Source: Heliocidaris erythrogramma (taxonomy: Eukaryota > Echinodermata > Echinoidea > Camarodonta > Echinometridae). Taken from it: 64,000 bases of DNA. Numbering within the stretch: position 1 is the first letter of the stretch; the number at the start of each line of letters is the position of its first letter. Of this stretch, positions 43,177-55,900 are shown in pieces. The notes under the pieces are model-generated. The model searched no databases and was not told the DNA's origin. It worked only from the letters and a program-made list of their open reading frames with translations. The stretch spans positions 33,241,101-33,305,100 of the forward strand of contig CM046873.1 in the NCBI GenBank assembly GCA_025617745.1, in the 5' to 3' direction. The translations under genes were made by a program, and so were the position numbers.

Positions 43177-46100
43177 CTGCCACCTGCAAAGTATTATCAG
43201 GAACAAAGAGATAATAAAACCGATAAAGCGCTTTTTTTAAATATTATTTATTTTATTTATATTTATATAGTTCTGTTACATATTTTGCCTATTATGAAAC
43301 GGTAGTTCCTCATTCTATACAAAATGTGAAGGCCAATGATATCATATCCCTTGCGTCACGCTCTTTCCTAATATATCATAGACCTTACAAAATATGCTCT
43401 ATTAATAAATTTATTAATAATTTTACATATTTGTTTGTGTAATTGTGTTTTTATCAATCATACTTTGTATTAATCCCCCCTCCCCACACAAATCTTTAAA
43501 CGGATACCTATCGCATGCCATGTGTATATAGCCTACTTTCAGAATAGCGTTTGGAGATATGGGGTGGTATTCTGAGATTTATTTTATCTTGATTTTAGTG
43601 AAAAGATTTTAATTGTCATTTTGAATCTTCCAAATTTACCATTGTAATCAAAGATGTTCTGGAATGGTATTCTGAGATTTATTCTATCTTGATTTTAGTG
43701 AAATAATTGTCATTATAACAAAATGTATGCTTATGGCGCATCATTGATTAATGACTGCGCAGAAGTGGCTGTGTACGCGAATTCATCTGCACAAACACCA
43801 ATGAAATGTTGCAATTTAAAAGTTGTTATGACAATTAAAATCTTTTCTCTAAAATCAAGATAAAATAAATCTCAGAATACCACCCATGATTCACAAAGAA
43901 GTATAAAGCCTTAGTCACAACTGCCCGTACGTTTTTTCAGGACGCACTCCCTGTGCGAACTGCCACGGACCTCTACGTTTTTTCCAACCCCGAAAAAACG
44001 TAGAGGTCCGTGGCAGTTCGCACAGGGAGTATAAGTAGTAGCGTGGTTGCGGGCTTCATACGCAAGGTCTTGCAGTTAACGTGCGGCACGCAAGGCGTCA
44101 GTACGCCTCAGTCGGAAATTTAACATGAGTGTAACGTGCAAATGCCGTGCGATTTGTATGTGCTCCGTGCAGATGACGCAAGGTTCACGTCCGTTAATCG
44201 CACGTACACCGTACGTGTTGCAAGAACGTACGGGCCTGTTGCGCCACATTCACGCCGGTAGTAGGGTGAAAGCAAGATGAACGTAATAAAACCGTACGGC
44301 AACAGTACGGTCGGCGGTGGATTTCCACCCTCTTAGCCTCACGTGTTCTTTTCTGACCCCTGCCTCTTGCTCCAGCCATTGTGATTCAAGAGTCAGTCCT
44401 GAAAATGTCTTGAAGAAACGTCGGACCTCCTGAAGACACTGAAAATTCAGAGCGAAAGTGTGAGAACTCTGTTGCCCGCACGGTTTTTATACCGGCCCCA
44501 AATTGGCCGTACGTTGCACGAACTTGTTTGCATGCGCCGTGAGTGGGACACACGAAGCACGCAAGTCACATGCACGTTTTCAGCTATGATTGGATACCCG
44601 CGTAACACGCACGTGGCCCGCAAGGAGCGCATGCGCACTTGCGTGACCATCACATGCGTGCCTCGTGAGTGCTGCCTGCGGTATTCGCGCGGTTTTTACC
44701 CCCAGCAAACGTGCGACCCACCCACGCTATTCGCACTACCCTCTTGCGGAGACTGTGAGTGTTCATTACGTCCTGTCCATGGGCTGCCTGTCGTAGCGAG
44801 AACGCAGAAAATAATGTGCATACACATTTTTGGCCTACGGCTTTAGCGTGCTGTCTGCGAACTCGAACTCCGTACGAACAACCTGCGTCCCCCTTGCGTT
44901 TTCCCATATTTCTGCCAGTAAACCACCCGTAAACTACCCGTACAAGCCCGTACGGGCAGTTGTGACTATGCCCGGTTGACACTTTCACGATTTTTGGTCC
45001 CGCACTGCCCCGCATTGAATGCGTGCCAGTGCGTGACAGTGCGTGCCACTTCAGTGACACGCACTGGCATGCATAGTTCCCGCATAGTTCCCGCATTGTT
45101 CACGCATTGTTCACGCATAGTTGACGCATAGTTCACGCATAGTTCACGACTATTTTACAAGTAGTTTGCGCATTGTGTTAACTATCAAAAAAAACAAAAA
45201 AAAAAAAAACAAGGCAGACGCCCGGGCAGACGTCTATTCGCTCTCGTGTTTTCATTAATTCAGCATAACTATCGTCATTAAGATGTTGAATTCTGAAGAA
45301 GCTAATTTAGAAGAGAGAAGGTGTTTATATGTAGCTGCAGGAGCATTAATAGTTTATCAACAAGAAAGAGATCTTGAAGAAAGACGAGAAGAGGAGAAAA
45401 AAGGTCTTATCATATAGTGCTGAATTTTCCTTCACAAAATCGGCTATTAATTGAACAGCGTCTTCGGTCCACTTGTACTCTGGGACATCCCTTTTAGATG
45501 TACGTGCTCTTTTTGTTCGCTTAGTTTTCTCTTCATGCTCTGTATTCTCTGTCCCATCATTATCTGATGAGGAGGATGAAGCCATGATTTTGCTGCTGGC
45601 TCAAACAAGAATATTTTGACAAAACGCATCACGTGACTGATATGCGCGGTCCTTGCGTGAAAGTGCGCGAAGGATGCGCAACCACTGCGCAAATTATGCG
45701 GGACCATGTCGTGAACTAGTCGTGAAGTGCGTGCCACATTCCCGGGGGTGGGGTACCCACTGTTTTTACGCCACGCACTGGCACGCATTGGCACGACTTG
45801 TTTGCGCATAGTTTGCGCACAGTTCACGCACTGCTGCAATGCGGGAAGTGCGTGGCAAAATTTTCAACATGTTGAAAAATTTTTTTCGCTCTTCACGCAT
45901 TGCCGCGCATTGCCGCGCATCGTCCCGCCCCTTCCCGCAAGTGTCCACGCATTGGCACGCATGATGCAATTTCAGTGCGTGAACTATGCGGGAACCGAAA
46001 ATCGTGAAAGTGTCAACCTAGCTTAAAAAGGCTTAACTTACATTCTACGAATGAGTCTTTTCAGCAGGGACGTCGTTGTATAGACCATTTTGAATGAGGG

Positions 46101-49100
46101 TGTCGAACCAAATTCACGGAGAAAAATAGCTGTACAATTTTTAAATAGCAAAAACCGTGATACACGACAGAAACTCCATTTTGTCAGGTACATTAGCTTA
46201 GTGTTTATTTTTCATGATGTATCTTTTTTCTCAGGAACCTAGCAGCGAATCGTATCAGCACAGTGGGACAGAAATTCTCTACTCTCTCGTCGCTTGTGTT
46301 ACTGTAAGATTTTTTCCCTATTACCAACATGATATACTAGTATCTCATTAATGGTACTTCATCCCTTTTGCAGAATTACACAAAATTCCGCGAAACTTTG
46401 CACAAGTTTAGTAAACATCCTGTAGAATGTCAAGATCGCCAGTTCTATAACTCCTTTGTAAGAAATGAAATCTTGCTTTTGTTGCAGAGGGAGCTATTCA
46501 GAAAGTACACGTAGGCCTACTATATATTAACGGTCAAATTTTTTTTTTTTTTAATTTCGCTTTTTTTCCGAGTCGAAAAAATATAGTGTTACAAAATTAT
46601 TACTTATTTAAAAGCAAACTATAATCAATTTTTACATCTGCACACATTTTTCAATTACAATTCTTTTGTACTGTGATTTGTTGCATACTCACACAACTTC
46701 AAAGTTTAGGGCTGCATAAAGGATGAAGTACTTTTAACCCATTGACCACTGAATTCTGTAATTCCCATAGGCTTAACACAGGGACCACCAGGCTTTCGTA
46801 ACTGAGTTAATATGAAGCTAATTGACCTAATTCACCTAACTGTATCGAGTAAATGAAAAAGAACCCAATTATTCTCCACAACTCACATATGGCTATAAAT
46901 CTAAACAACAAATCCTCGTTTTCAGTGGGTGTTGATAGCGATGATCATAAACACCATAAATAGAGACTCGAATAAATTCATTTCATAGTTACACTACGAA
47001 AAAGTAGTACGTCATTTTATATGCTTAGCAGTAAAAGTTCATTAATAATGTCTGTTAATGAATATGTACAATTAGATATAGCAAGGCCGTACGCAGGGGG
47101 GGGGGGGGGGGGGGGGGGGTCAGTTGCCCCCCCCCCCCAGAAATTTCAAAATCATACTTTTTTTAAATCGGGTTTTAGACTTCAAGTTATGGGTTCCTTT
47201 GAAAGTGATCATCTTGCCTCCCCCCAGGAAAAAAATTCTGCGTACGGCCTTGAGATATAGAAATGACAAAGTGCCATTATTGCTTACAAAATTAATATTA
47301 AAAGTATTGTATAAGATGTATGATTGTCACGTAAACCGTACATTCAAATCATAGACAAATGTAAAAGAGAAAACCGACACAACAGAAAAGGCATATGAAA
47401 CGAGAAAATAGCATTTAAGCTGAATTTAAGTATTTCTGTCTTCAAATAATTTACAATAACAAGTGACAGATAATAAAAGAAAAGTGTTTTGTATTACATA
47501 AATGATCTGCAGTTGCCCCTGAGGAGTCTGCTAACCCGCACAAGTGGTGTTGTTGCGTCCCCTTCTGACCATCTGTTGATTGCCCGTCTGCCCTTATCAG
47601 CGGATCTGGTCTGGACCACTAGCCCCATAAAGAACTTGTTCTGTCTGGCATCTGACGAGGGTAGTCCCACCATAGCCTTAGAATGTCTTACTCTAGCTCG
47701 CCTGTCAGCCCAGCTATGTATAACTGAAATATGGCTGACTTTAGTACCCCTATACTGGTACCCGATGGAGATAATCCTAACGTAGCCCAAACTACAAGGG
47801 GACAGCCTAACAGCTATGATTATCAAAAGTATCATGCTGCCACTTTGCTGTCAAAATCGTGTCTCCCGAGAGAAGATTTTACCCATACACTTTTACCCTA
47901 TGGAAGAATTTAATGGGTATCCACACTATTTCCTGCAGTGACAAAAATAACCTTCCACACATGAAACTGGTTTATTATAAGAAGTACCTTCACAAAAGAA
48001 TATATTAAGACCTGAATGTAAATGAGTTCAACTTCCTTGAGCAGTTGAGCTGTAGAGAAGCTCGAATTTAATACATTGATAAACGGTTTTCTATTCACTC
48101 ACTTCTACAATCGGGAGCAAAACTAAGGAAATCCTATAGGCTTGAGAAAGAGTCGAGAAATTCAGCAAGGCTACCCGAAGTTGAGATTTCTTTCAAAAGT
48201 TGAACCTTTGCAAGTACTGTTTTATACACTTTATCCTACATGGGGGGGGGGGGGGCAAGTCCAGTATTTAGCAAGTTATATGAAACTTACATGATATAGC
48301 GAGCAAAGCAATTACATCTTTATTTTTCTTTAAATGTTGAACCCTTTATTTAAGGCTATTTAAAGTAGACATTCAAAGAAAATCACAAATATGGCAATTA
48401 ATGCATCACTAGAAACTGGGAAGCTTACAGATGGCAATCGTATAAGTTTTATGTCAACTGCGTATCTGATGATTATAAAAACAACACAAATAAAAGCTCT
48501 TCTCAGCATCTGGAATATCCGAGGATTCGCCAGAAATATAGCGATGTTTTGATGTCGTCACACAAGGGATCGATCCTGCTTAAGCAGACGACGTCCTATA
48601 ATGAATGAACGTAATTGCAATGCAATTATTTATCAAATTATAAAGAGTTTGGTGTATTTAAACATGACCTTATTTCACACCATTATAAAGGGAAAGTGAA
48701 ACTGATTCTGATAGCTAAAAACCGTTTGATTGTAAATACACAGGAGAAGGGTCAATGATCAATGAAATAAACCCCACTTTCAAATTGAAAAGCCCTCCGA
48801 ATAATAGCAGGATGGTATTCGTTCCCTCTTGAAACGCCGAAATGCCCGGGTGCAAGCAGCTGAAAATACAATGGCGTCTTATTTTGTTTACAAGTGACTG
48901 ATTCCTTTATTTTTTTAACGCTGCATTTTTCATCAAAATAATACCATACACGAAGTTAAGAGTGAGGCAACAGACTAACATTAAGACTGACGCTAGTGAA
49001 GGAAGAGAAATAAGTGAAGAGGAGATGACAAAATAGGCTCTGAAAAATGTGTAAGATGTTATGGGACATCGTCTGCTTAGACAGGACTGGTCCATGGTGT

Positions 49101-52100
49101 GTCGTCACATATCTCAGCAGCGTTCGAGGAGCTCTTCAGCTGCTATATCGGGGCTGTATTTTACCGTTTTATAATTGATAATAATCATTTCTTCAAATGT
49201 TTCCAAGCGTTGAATTTGGATAACCTTGTTTAATTTATGCCATCTATGCAATAATAAGTATTAAGCCAATATTTAAAATCATTAAAGTTCTACTTTAAGA
49301 ACTTTAAACCGGAGGCTCCAAAAAACGAGTCCTGAAAGAAAATAATTATGCGAGGGAGTAAAGCGACCGAGCTTTGGAAAATTTTCGCATTTCAAACATT
49401 CAAAAACTAGATTCTAGTGCATTTACCCTCCAGATTTGGGGGTGCATAATCCGTAAGGATTATGATTTCTCTTCATTTCCCCCCTTTTTTTCCTTTCTCT
49501 CCTTAGCGTGTTTTGCGTCCCCTCAAAGTGCCGCCCGGGGCACGCCCCCCCCCCCCCCCCCCCCAAGATACGCCACTGAGCAAAGCGACCGAGTGGGGGA
49601 GGGTGTGGGAAAGGTATCACCCTCCCACACCAGGGACTTTTTCAAAAATCTGTCTATAAATCTTGCATTTTAGAGCATCTCGAAATGGTTTTTAATGAAA
49701 AGAAGGAATGCACGGATCTACGCCAATGGACGAAACCCCTTAATTGAGAGTAAAAGTGAGAACGAATTTGCTTCGATATATTCGCAATGAAGTGATGGCA
49801 TTTCTTATTTCTTTACTTCTAATCATTAAAGAATGTAATGGTATTTCAAGACATATTTCAAAACATAATGATCTTGGATAATTATTAGTTTTAAAGGCCA
49901 AGTCCAACTCAATTTCAAATATTTCAATTTTTATAGATGTGATAATAAAGAATCTCTTCCTTGTATGAAAATAAGTTACAATAATGACGATTTTACATGT
50001 TCCATATGGAGTCAAACCATGTTTTACATTATTGAAGCAAAAAAATGAAATATATGATATTTCATATAATAAAATACATAAGGAAAGGGAGTGCATGACA
50101 TCATCGGTACACTCATTTGCATACCGCCCATGTTATGGATATCACTGTTTCATGAAATAATGCAAAAATTCAAAATGCCATAACTTTCTTATTTTACATC
50201 CGATTTCAATAAAATTTTCACTGTTATACTTGTTTAAATCTACTCTATTTATTCCAGTCAACTTGATATTAGGGTGGACTTGGCCTTTAAGTTAATGTAT
50301 CATAATTCTTATCTATTTTATCCAAAAATACTGGGGGATGATAATACAGGCCACCCACCACCTCATATATTTTTTTTGAGGGGGATATAACCCCCCCCCC
50401 CCCCCCCCCCCCGCGGATCGACACCCACGGTCAATAATCTAGAGCTTGAGTAGTGTTAGGTCAACATAAGAATGAAATTTTTATATGACAATCATACTGA
50501 ACTGAACGATGAAATTGTACGGTAGCCCAGTGCCTGCACCGATGAACCGGTATGGTTCCTTTGTTAACCTATGGTAATGACATAATTCAGTAGTCATTGG
50601 GTTTATCCAGAATAAATGTTTGCCTTTCAGAAATGTTGACTCTATTTTGACGATATTGTACATGAAGTGATGGGAGAAGGAGAATGAAAGAGAGAAAAAA
50701 AAAAGAATCAGTCATGTACTAAAGCAAATGAGAAATCCCAAATGGTAAAATGGTTTTACAGTTTTATAATTAGACCCACTTATAAAGCTATTTTATTTGA
50801 CATTTTTAATACCATATCTCAAAGGAACATGGTGAAAAACATCCAGAGCCCAAATTTTATGGCAATTGGCTCATTGGGCCCCGAGATATGGCCGCATGAA
50901 TACCTCCTTAGCCCCATTGAAGTCAGTGTTAAATTGGCCTGGTTCTAAACTGTTAAGAACCAGGCCAATTTACACTGACTTCAATGGGGCTAATTAGATA
51001 TTCATATAGCCATACCTTGGGCCACCATGAACTGATTCATGTCAAATTTGATGTGTGAACGTTTTCCATCATGCTCTACCTAAATATGGTCCTAAATATA
51101 CTGAAATACAAAAATTCAAAATTTGATGACGTCACACTTCGGTGTTTTTGTTTTTGTTTTTGTTCTTCCTTCTTGGGGGTGTTTTTTTATTGTAAGAAAT
51201 GGCTTGTCACAAAGAGCAGAACACAGTTTTCAAGAACTTAATTCATTTTAACCTTTATACAAGTTAAAAGACAAAATGAAAGTGTTTATTTTTTAAAAAG
51301 GAATGTAAGACTTGTTTTTCTTGGCAATCGAGTCATGGCATTCTTCATTGGGTTTCATACATATGCCAGTGATATTCATTTATTTTATCTTCTTTATAGG
51401 GACCTGTCAGGGAACAGAATCACACGAATTCAGAACCGTGCGTTTGCTATGTTGGGAAATCTCGAGTATCTGTAAGTCCACTTCGTTAGATAGGTTGAGT
51501 TATGGTCAGGTTTGAAGGTTCTCCTTCAATTCTGAAGATTAGTGCAATCTTTTCTATGGTACCACTTCCGGGTTGTCACCTTACTCTTTGCGATAATTGT
51601 AGCGCATTAACATCCATAGGGTATGACTCTCCTACGCACATGGCCTCCAGTCAAGGTTGCCACATCTAGCATAATTATGCTTTTTAGCATAATTTTGACC
51701 CTCTTGGAATCTAGCATTATTCCTGGCATAACTTGGCCAAATCTAGCACATTTTCACTAGGATCTAGCGTAATTCTGAATTTCGGACTTTAAATAGAGAA
51801 TTTACTTTTAAGAACAGATATCTAAGGCTGAGGATTTTTTTTTTTTTTTTTTTTACTTGTCAGAAAATTTTGGACTGAAAATTGTTCCCAGGCGCCTGAG
51901 TTACGCTTCAAATGGATCTAGCATAATTTTTTCTCAATTTAGCATAATTTGGGACGATATTTGGCATAATTCCGATTTTTAGCTGTGGCAACACTGCCTC
52001 CAGTTCACTTTCTCTCCAATTAGGTACTAGGAAAGCACCTCTCCGAGAAACGGAGGGTTTTCCCCCGAACCCGAACCAGCACCGTACGCTTAATACACAC

Positions 52101-52918
52101 AATGCGGCAACATATTTTGGTTTGCCCCCTCAGCCCGGGACTCGAACATGAGCATGATCAGGCGATTAGACTGGGGAAAGACGGGGAAAAGAAACCATTG
52201 GAAAAGGTTGATTATCATAATTACCTGAGGTTTTGGAATCATCAAAATGACAAGAAATTAACTCAACTGAGCTGAACGTCTCATGCACTTCACATATATA
52301 CCGTGCGTCTGAAAAAAAAACTTTACACTTTTGAAATGGCTGCCAAATAAAAATTATATGATTCTGAGAGAAAAGGTTTATATGTATGGATAGCTCATGG
52401 ACTCAACTTACATATGACACCAAAAAGTCCGAAAATAAATTCATGCTTGGGTGAGCACTGCTCACTTTAGTAATGGCGGCACCAGGGGGGGGGGGGGGGC
52501 ATTTGCCCCCCCAGTCAGAAGCTTTGCCCCCCCACTTGCCCCCCCAATAATTTTCGGAGTGAAAAAAATTAAAAGGGTGGAAAAAATTTTGTGTACGCCC
52601 TTGCCCCCTTTTTTTTTTTTTTTCCTTGGCGCCGTCCTTTTTTTTTTTTTTTTTTTGCTTGTCAGGGAATTATGGAGGGAAACTGTGCCCCATAACCCCT
52701 ATACTGAGCGTTTTGTGGAAGTTTGGCAAAAAAAATTTTTATGTCCCTACCCCTAAAAATTTTTGTGTACGCCCTTGCCCCCCTTTTTTTTTTTTTCCTT
52801 GGCGCCGTCCTGTTTTTTTTTTTTTTATTTTTGCTTGTCAGGGAATTATGGAGGGAAACTGGGCCCCATAACCCCTATACTGAGCGTTTTTTTGGAAGTT
52901 TGGCAAAAATTTTTTTAT

Positions 52919-52992
<74 letters not shown>

Positions 52993-55900
52993 ACTGAGCG
53001 ACTTTTTGAGAAGCTGGCGAGACCAAAAAAATACGGGTCTACGTTTTGACATATTTTGACACATATTCATATTTGTACCCCCTATTTTACTCAATCCTGC
53101 ATCTGCCCCCCCAACATTTTCTTTTGCCCCCCTCTTGCCCCCCCACTTTAAAAATCCTGGTGCCGCCACTGCACTTTAGTAAAGGGTATGAAAATTAGGT
53201 TGAGCAGGAATTAGCCTTCCAATTTGTGAGAGGCGAGTCATTTGGAGCTTACAAAATTGAGGGTGATATGATAAATTCATTGCGATCAGTTTTGGTTTTC
53301 GGAGTGAATTTTATGGTTTATTTTTATGCATGAGTGAACAGGAATTGCATTTATTATTGTAGCATTGTAACTTTCCCTGGTAGACTCAGTGGTGTGTTCA
53401 TGTGAGTCAGGATGGGATGATGGTACATGTTGCAGGGGAGGTGAGATTGGGTAGGACCTTTATTGTTGGATGGATGGGATAAGGGTCAAGAGGACATTAT
53501 TCCACCCCCTCCCACTCTCTCGCTTCGTGGGTGTGCTGGTGCATACCTTGACAATTCATATACATTGGTCTCCATTCCAAAATATCCAGACCACCTTCCC
53601 TTATCCCGAATTCTATCATTTCCCAAATTTGGACATGTTGCAATTACCCATTGACCTGAAGAATAAGTAGCCAACATCTGCGACATTCCTTTTTTCGACG
53701 CTACAATAATAAATGCAATTCCTGTTCACTCATGCATAAAATGTTAATCCATTAACCTCAAATTTCACTCAGCAAACCCAAACTCATCAAAATTGATCAT
53801 AAATTTTTCATATCATCCTCAATTCCGTAAGCTCCAAAGGACTTTCCTCTCACAAATTGGAATGCCCATTCCTGCGCAATCTAATTTTCATACCCTTTAC
53901 TAAAGTGAGCAGTGCTCACGCAAGCATGAATTATTTTCGGACTTTTTGGCGTCATATGAAAGTTGAGTCTATGGGCTTTCCATACATATAAACCTTTCCC
54001 CTCAGAATTGTATTTGGTGGATATTTCAAAAGTGTAAAGTTTTTTTTTGAGACGCACGTTATGTGCATATTAGACCACACACACACATACACGCACATGT
54101 AGCATTCAAAGTTTGATCCAAACTCTTTCATATTGTCTTCTTTAGAATATGAGGGCATTTGAAGAGAAATTTTTTTTCAGCTGACATTTCTTCTATGATA
54201 TTCTGCCAAACTAACATAAAAAGAATGAGAAAGCTCACATTTTTTTTCACATTCAGGCTTACAAGAAATCAATCTTCTCTTACACGTTATCATAATTATA
54301 TAATTCGGATACGGAACGGGTACATACACATGATACAGTGAGATCAGCAGGAGGTTTCTCCTAATGCCCCATATGAAATTGGAGGGGCGGCTGATGAAAT
54401 GAAACAGAGTAGTCCAGGGGCAATGCTTAAACTTGTTTAATTGGGAAAGTTGATATCATTTTCCCAACTAGCACCAGAAATAAATAAATGAATAAATGAA
54501 TAATTAAACAACAAATAAATAATATTTATGAAAAGGAGTAGCCTATCAAACTATAGCAGTTGTCACATAAAATTTTAAAGACGCCTCTGCATAAGTCCTG
54601 GGGACCGGTGATCCTGCAGTTCCCCGTTATATTAGTTTATGCAGACCAACAGACAACAGTGGCGTAGTTACAAAGACACCGCCAAGTTTTATAAATGGGA
54701 AAGGGGGGGGGTAACTTCGAGGTAGTTGCTTTGTTTTCTTCTTTGATATTATTGAAGGTTAACAGGAAATACACTTCGAATAATTCACTTTATCACCATA
54801 TTTCACTTATGAAACCGTAATTATATTTTCTGTATTGACCAATGAGTCTCGAAGTGGTGTAATTTATGTTTCCCCGTCCTCTTCTTTTAGACGGATCTCC
54901 GGGGAAATTTTAGATGTTCCATCTAACGTTTTCTCTGATTTGGAGTCTCTTAGGTTCATGTGAGTATTTAATTATTAGATGTCTTACATTTGATAAGCTG
55001 AACCCTGGAAAGGTTATGTCAATTTGGAATCAAAGAACCTCAATATCCGTCATACATGCAAACATGAACAAAAAAATTACTCTGAAATGTAGTGCGTTAA
55101 TCAAAACATTAACGAGACTGGCTGTGATCGCACACCCCATTTTCGAGGTTCTAACACGAAACATTCCTTGCCTTATTAGGGAAATCCTGCAATGTTAAGT
55201 TACGCACGTATTAATAACACTGCAATGCACCTTAGCGATTTCCATTAAAAGTGACTGAATCATGAGCTAATTGATTTTCTTATCTGAAGAAAAGGAAACA
55301 CCCCCAAATACCAGGACCTGTTATAGTCCGTGTTTCAGACTGCAAAGGACAGGAGGAAATGAAACTGAACCTTACTTTGTATGTTGCCTCATTTACTCTA
55401 AAACAAAACAAAGAATATAAGTTCACCAACTTTCATTAGGTGGTTACAGCATAAAGTAGGTCCTTAAAATATACATGTTTTTAATCTTCTCTCTTTACCA
55501 TCCCATGTCCTTTGGAAGAATATCCAAACGTTAAGATAATGCAATTGTATTATTCATGATAAATGTTGCTTGATAACATCTGGTTTGATTAACGCAGATT
55601 TTTATTTGTTTATTTTTGTAGAACCACAGCCGACCACCGACTTTGTTGTCTTGTTGAAGAATCCGTCAACACAACGTGCGTTATTACTTCTTCCCCCCTA
55701 TCCTCTGGAGCGTTGTAGCAGTCTTTTGCCAAATCTTCCGTTGAAATTCATAGCCTGGCTCTTTGCATTATTTGCTATCATCGGAAATGTTCTGGTCATC
55801 TTAGTCCGTTTGTTGGACAAGAGGCTGAAAGTGGCAGGTGTGACCAATAAATTCTTGATCAATCAGGCTATGGCTGACTTATTCATGGGTATCTATATTG

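Larger units (their letters stand above)
44974..46018. mobile_element. GC-rich inverted-repeat element with two gene stubs (PIF/Harbinger-like deletion derivative)
   Basis: Ends GGTTGACACTTTCACGATTT and complement (last at 46018), followed inward by reiterated GCGTGCCAGTGCGTG, GTTCACGCATAG and TTGCGCATAG words. The AT-richer centre holds two N-terminal coding stubs pointing at each other (45283 plus and 45585 minus). Such an arrangement would arise by internal deletion of an element with a transposase and a convergent DNA-binding gene, as in PIF/Harbinger. It adjoins the previous element without spacer. Confidence 0.6.
52301..54059. mobile_element. Long-inverted-repeat element, copy E, interrupted
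   Basis: The left arm starts CGTGCGTCTGAAAAAAAAAC and the right arm ends with the complement TTTTTTTTTGAGACGCACG. Both arms contain GGATAGCTCATGGACTCAAC-like, TCATATGACGCC-like and CATGCTTGCGTGAGCACTGC-like words. Arms are about 300 bases and the centre is a further inverted region (around 53400-53700). It has the same block order as copies A, B and D. Confidence 0.75.

Noticed and set aside
44447-45096. Several overlapping 100-150-codon frames on both strands
   Set aside because: They come from CpG-rich subterminal repeats with few stops. The frames have no motifs and stop at element borders.
52451-53169. Proline- or glycine-rich proteins over the C runs
   Set aside because: Homopolymer artefacts inside a transposon; they change completely with run length.
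55570-55621. Methionine start at 55570 as the true start of the 7TM protein
   Set aside because: It lies in the intron before a good acceptor (TTTTTGTAG). The preceding LRR exons and the CC hinge in the phase-2 frame show that the terminal exon continues a longer protein.
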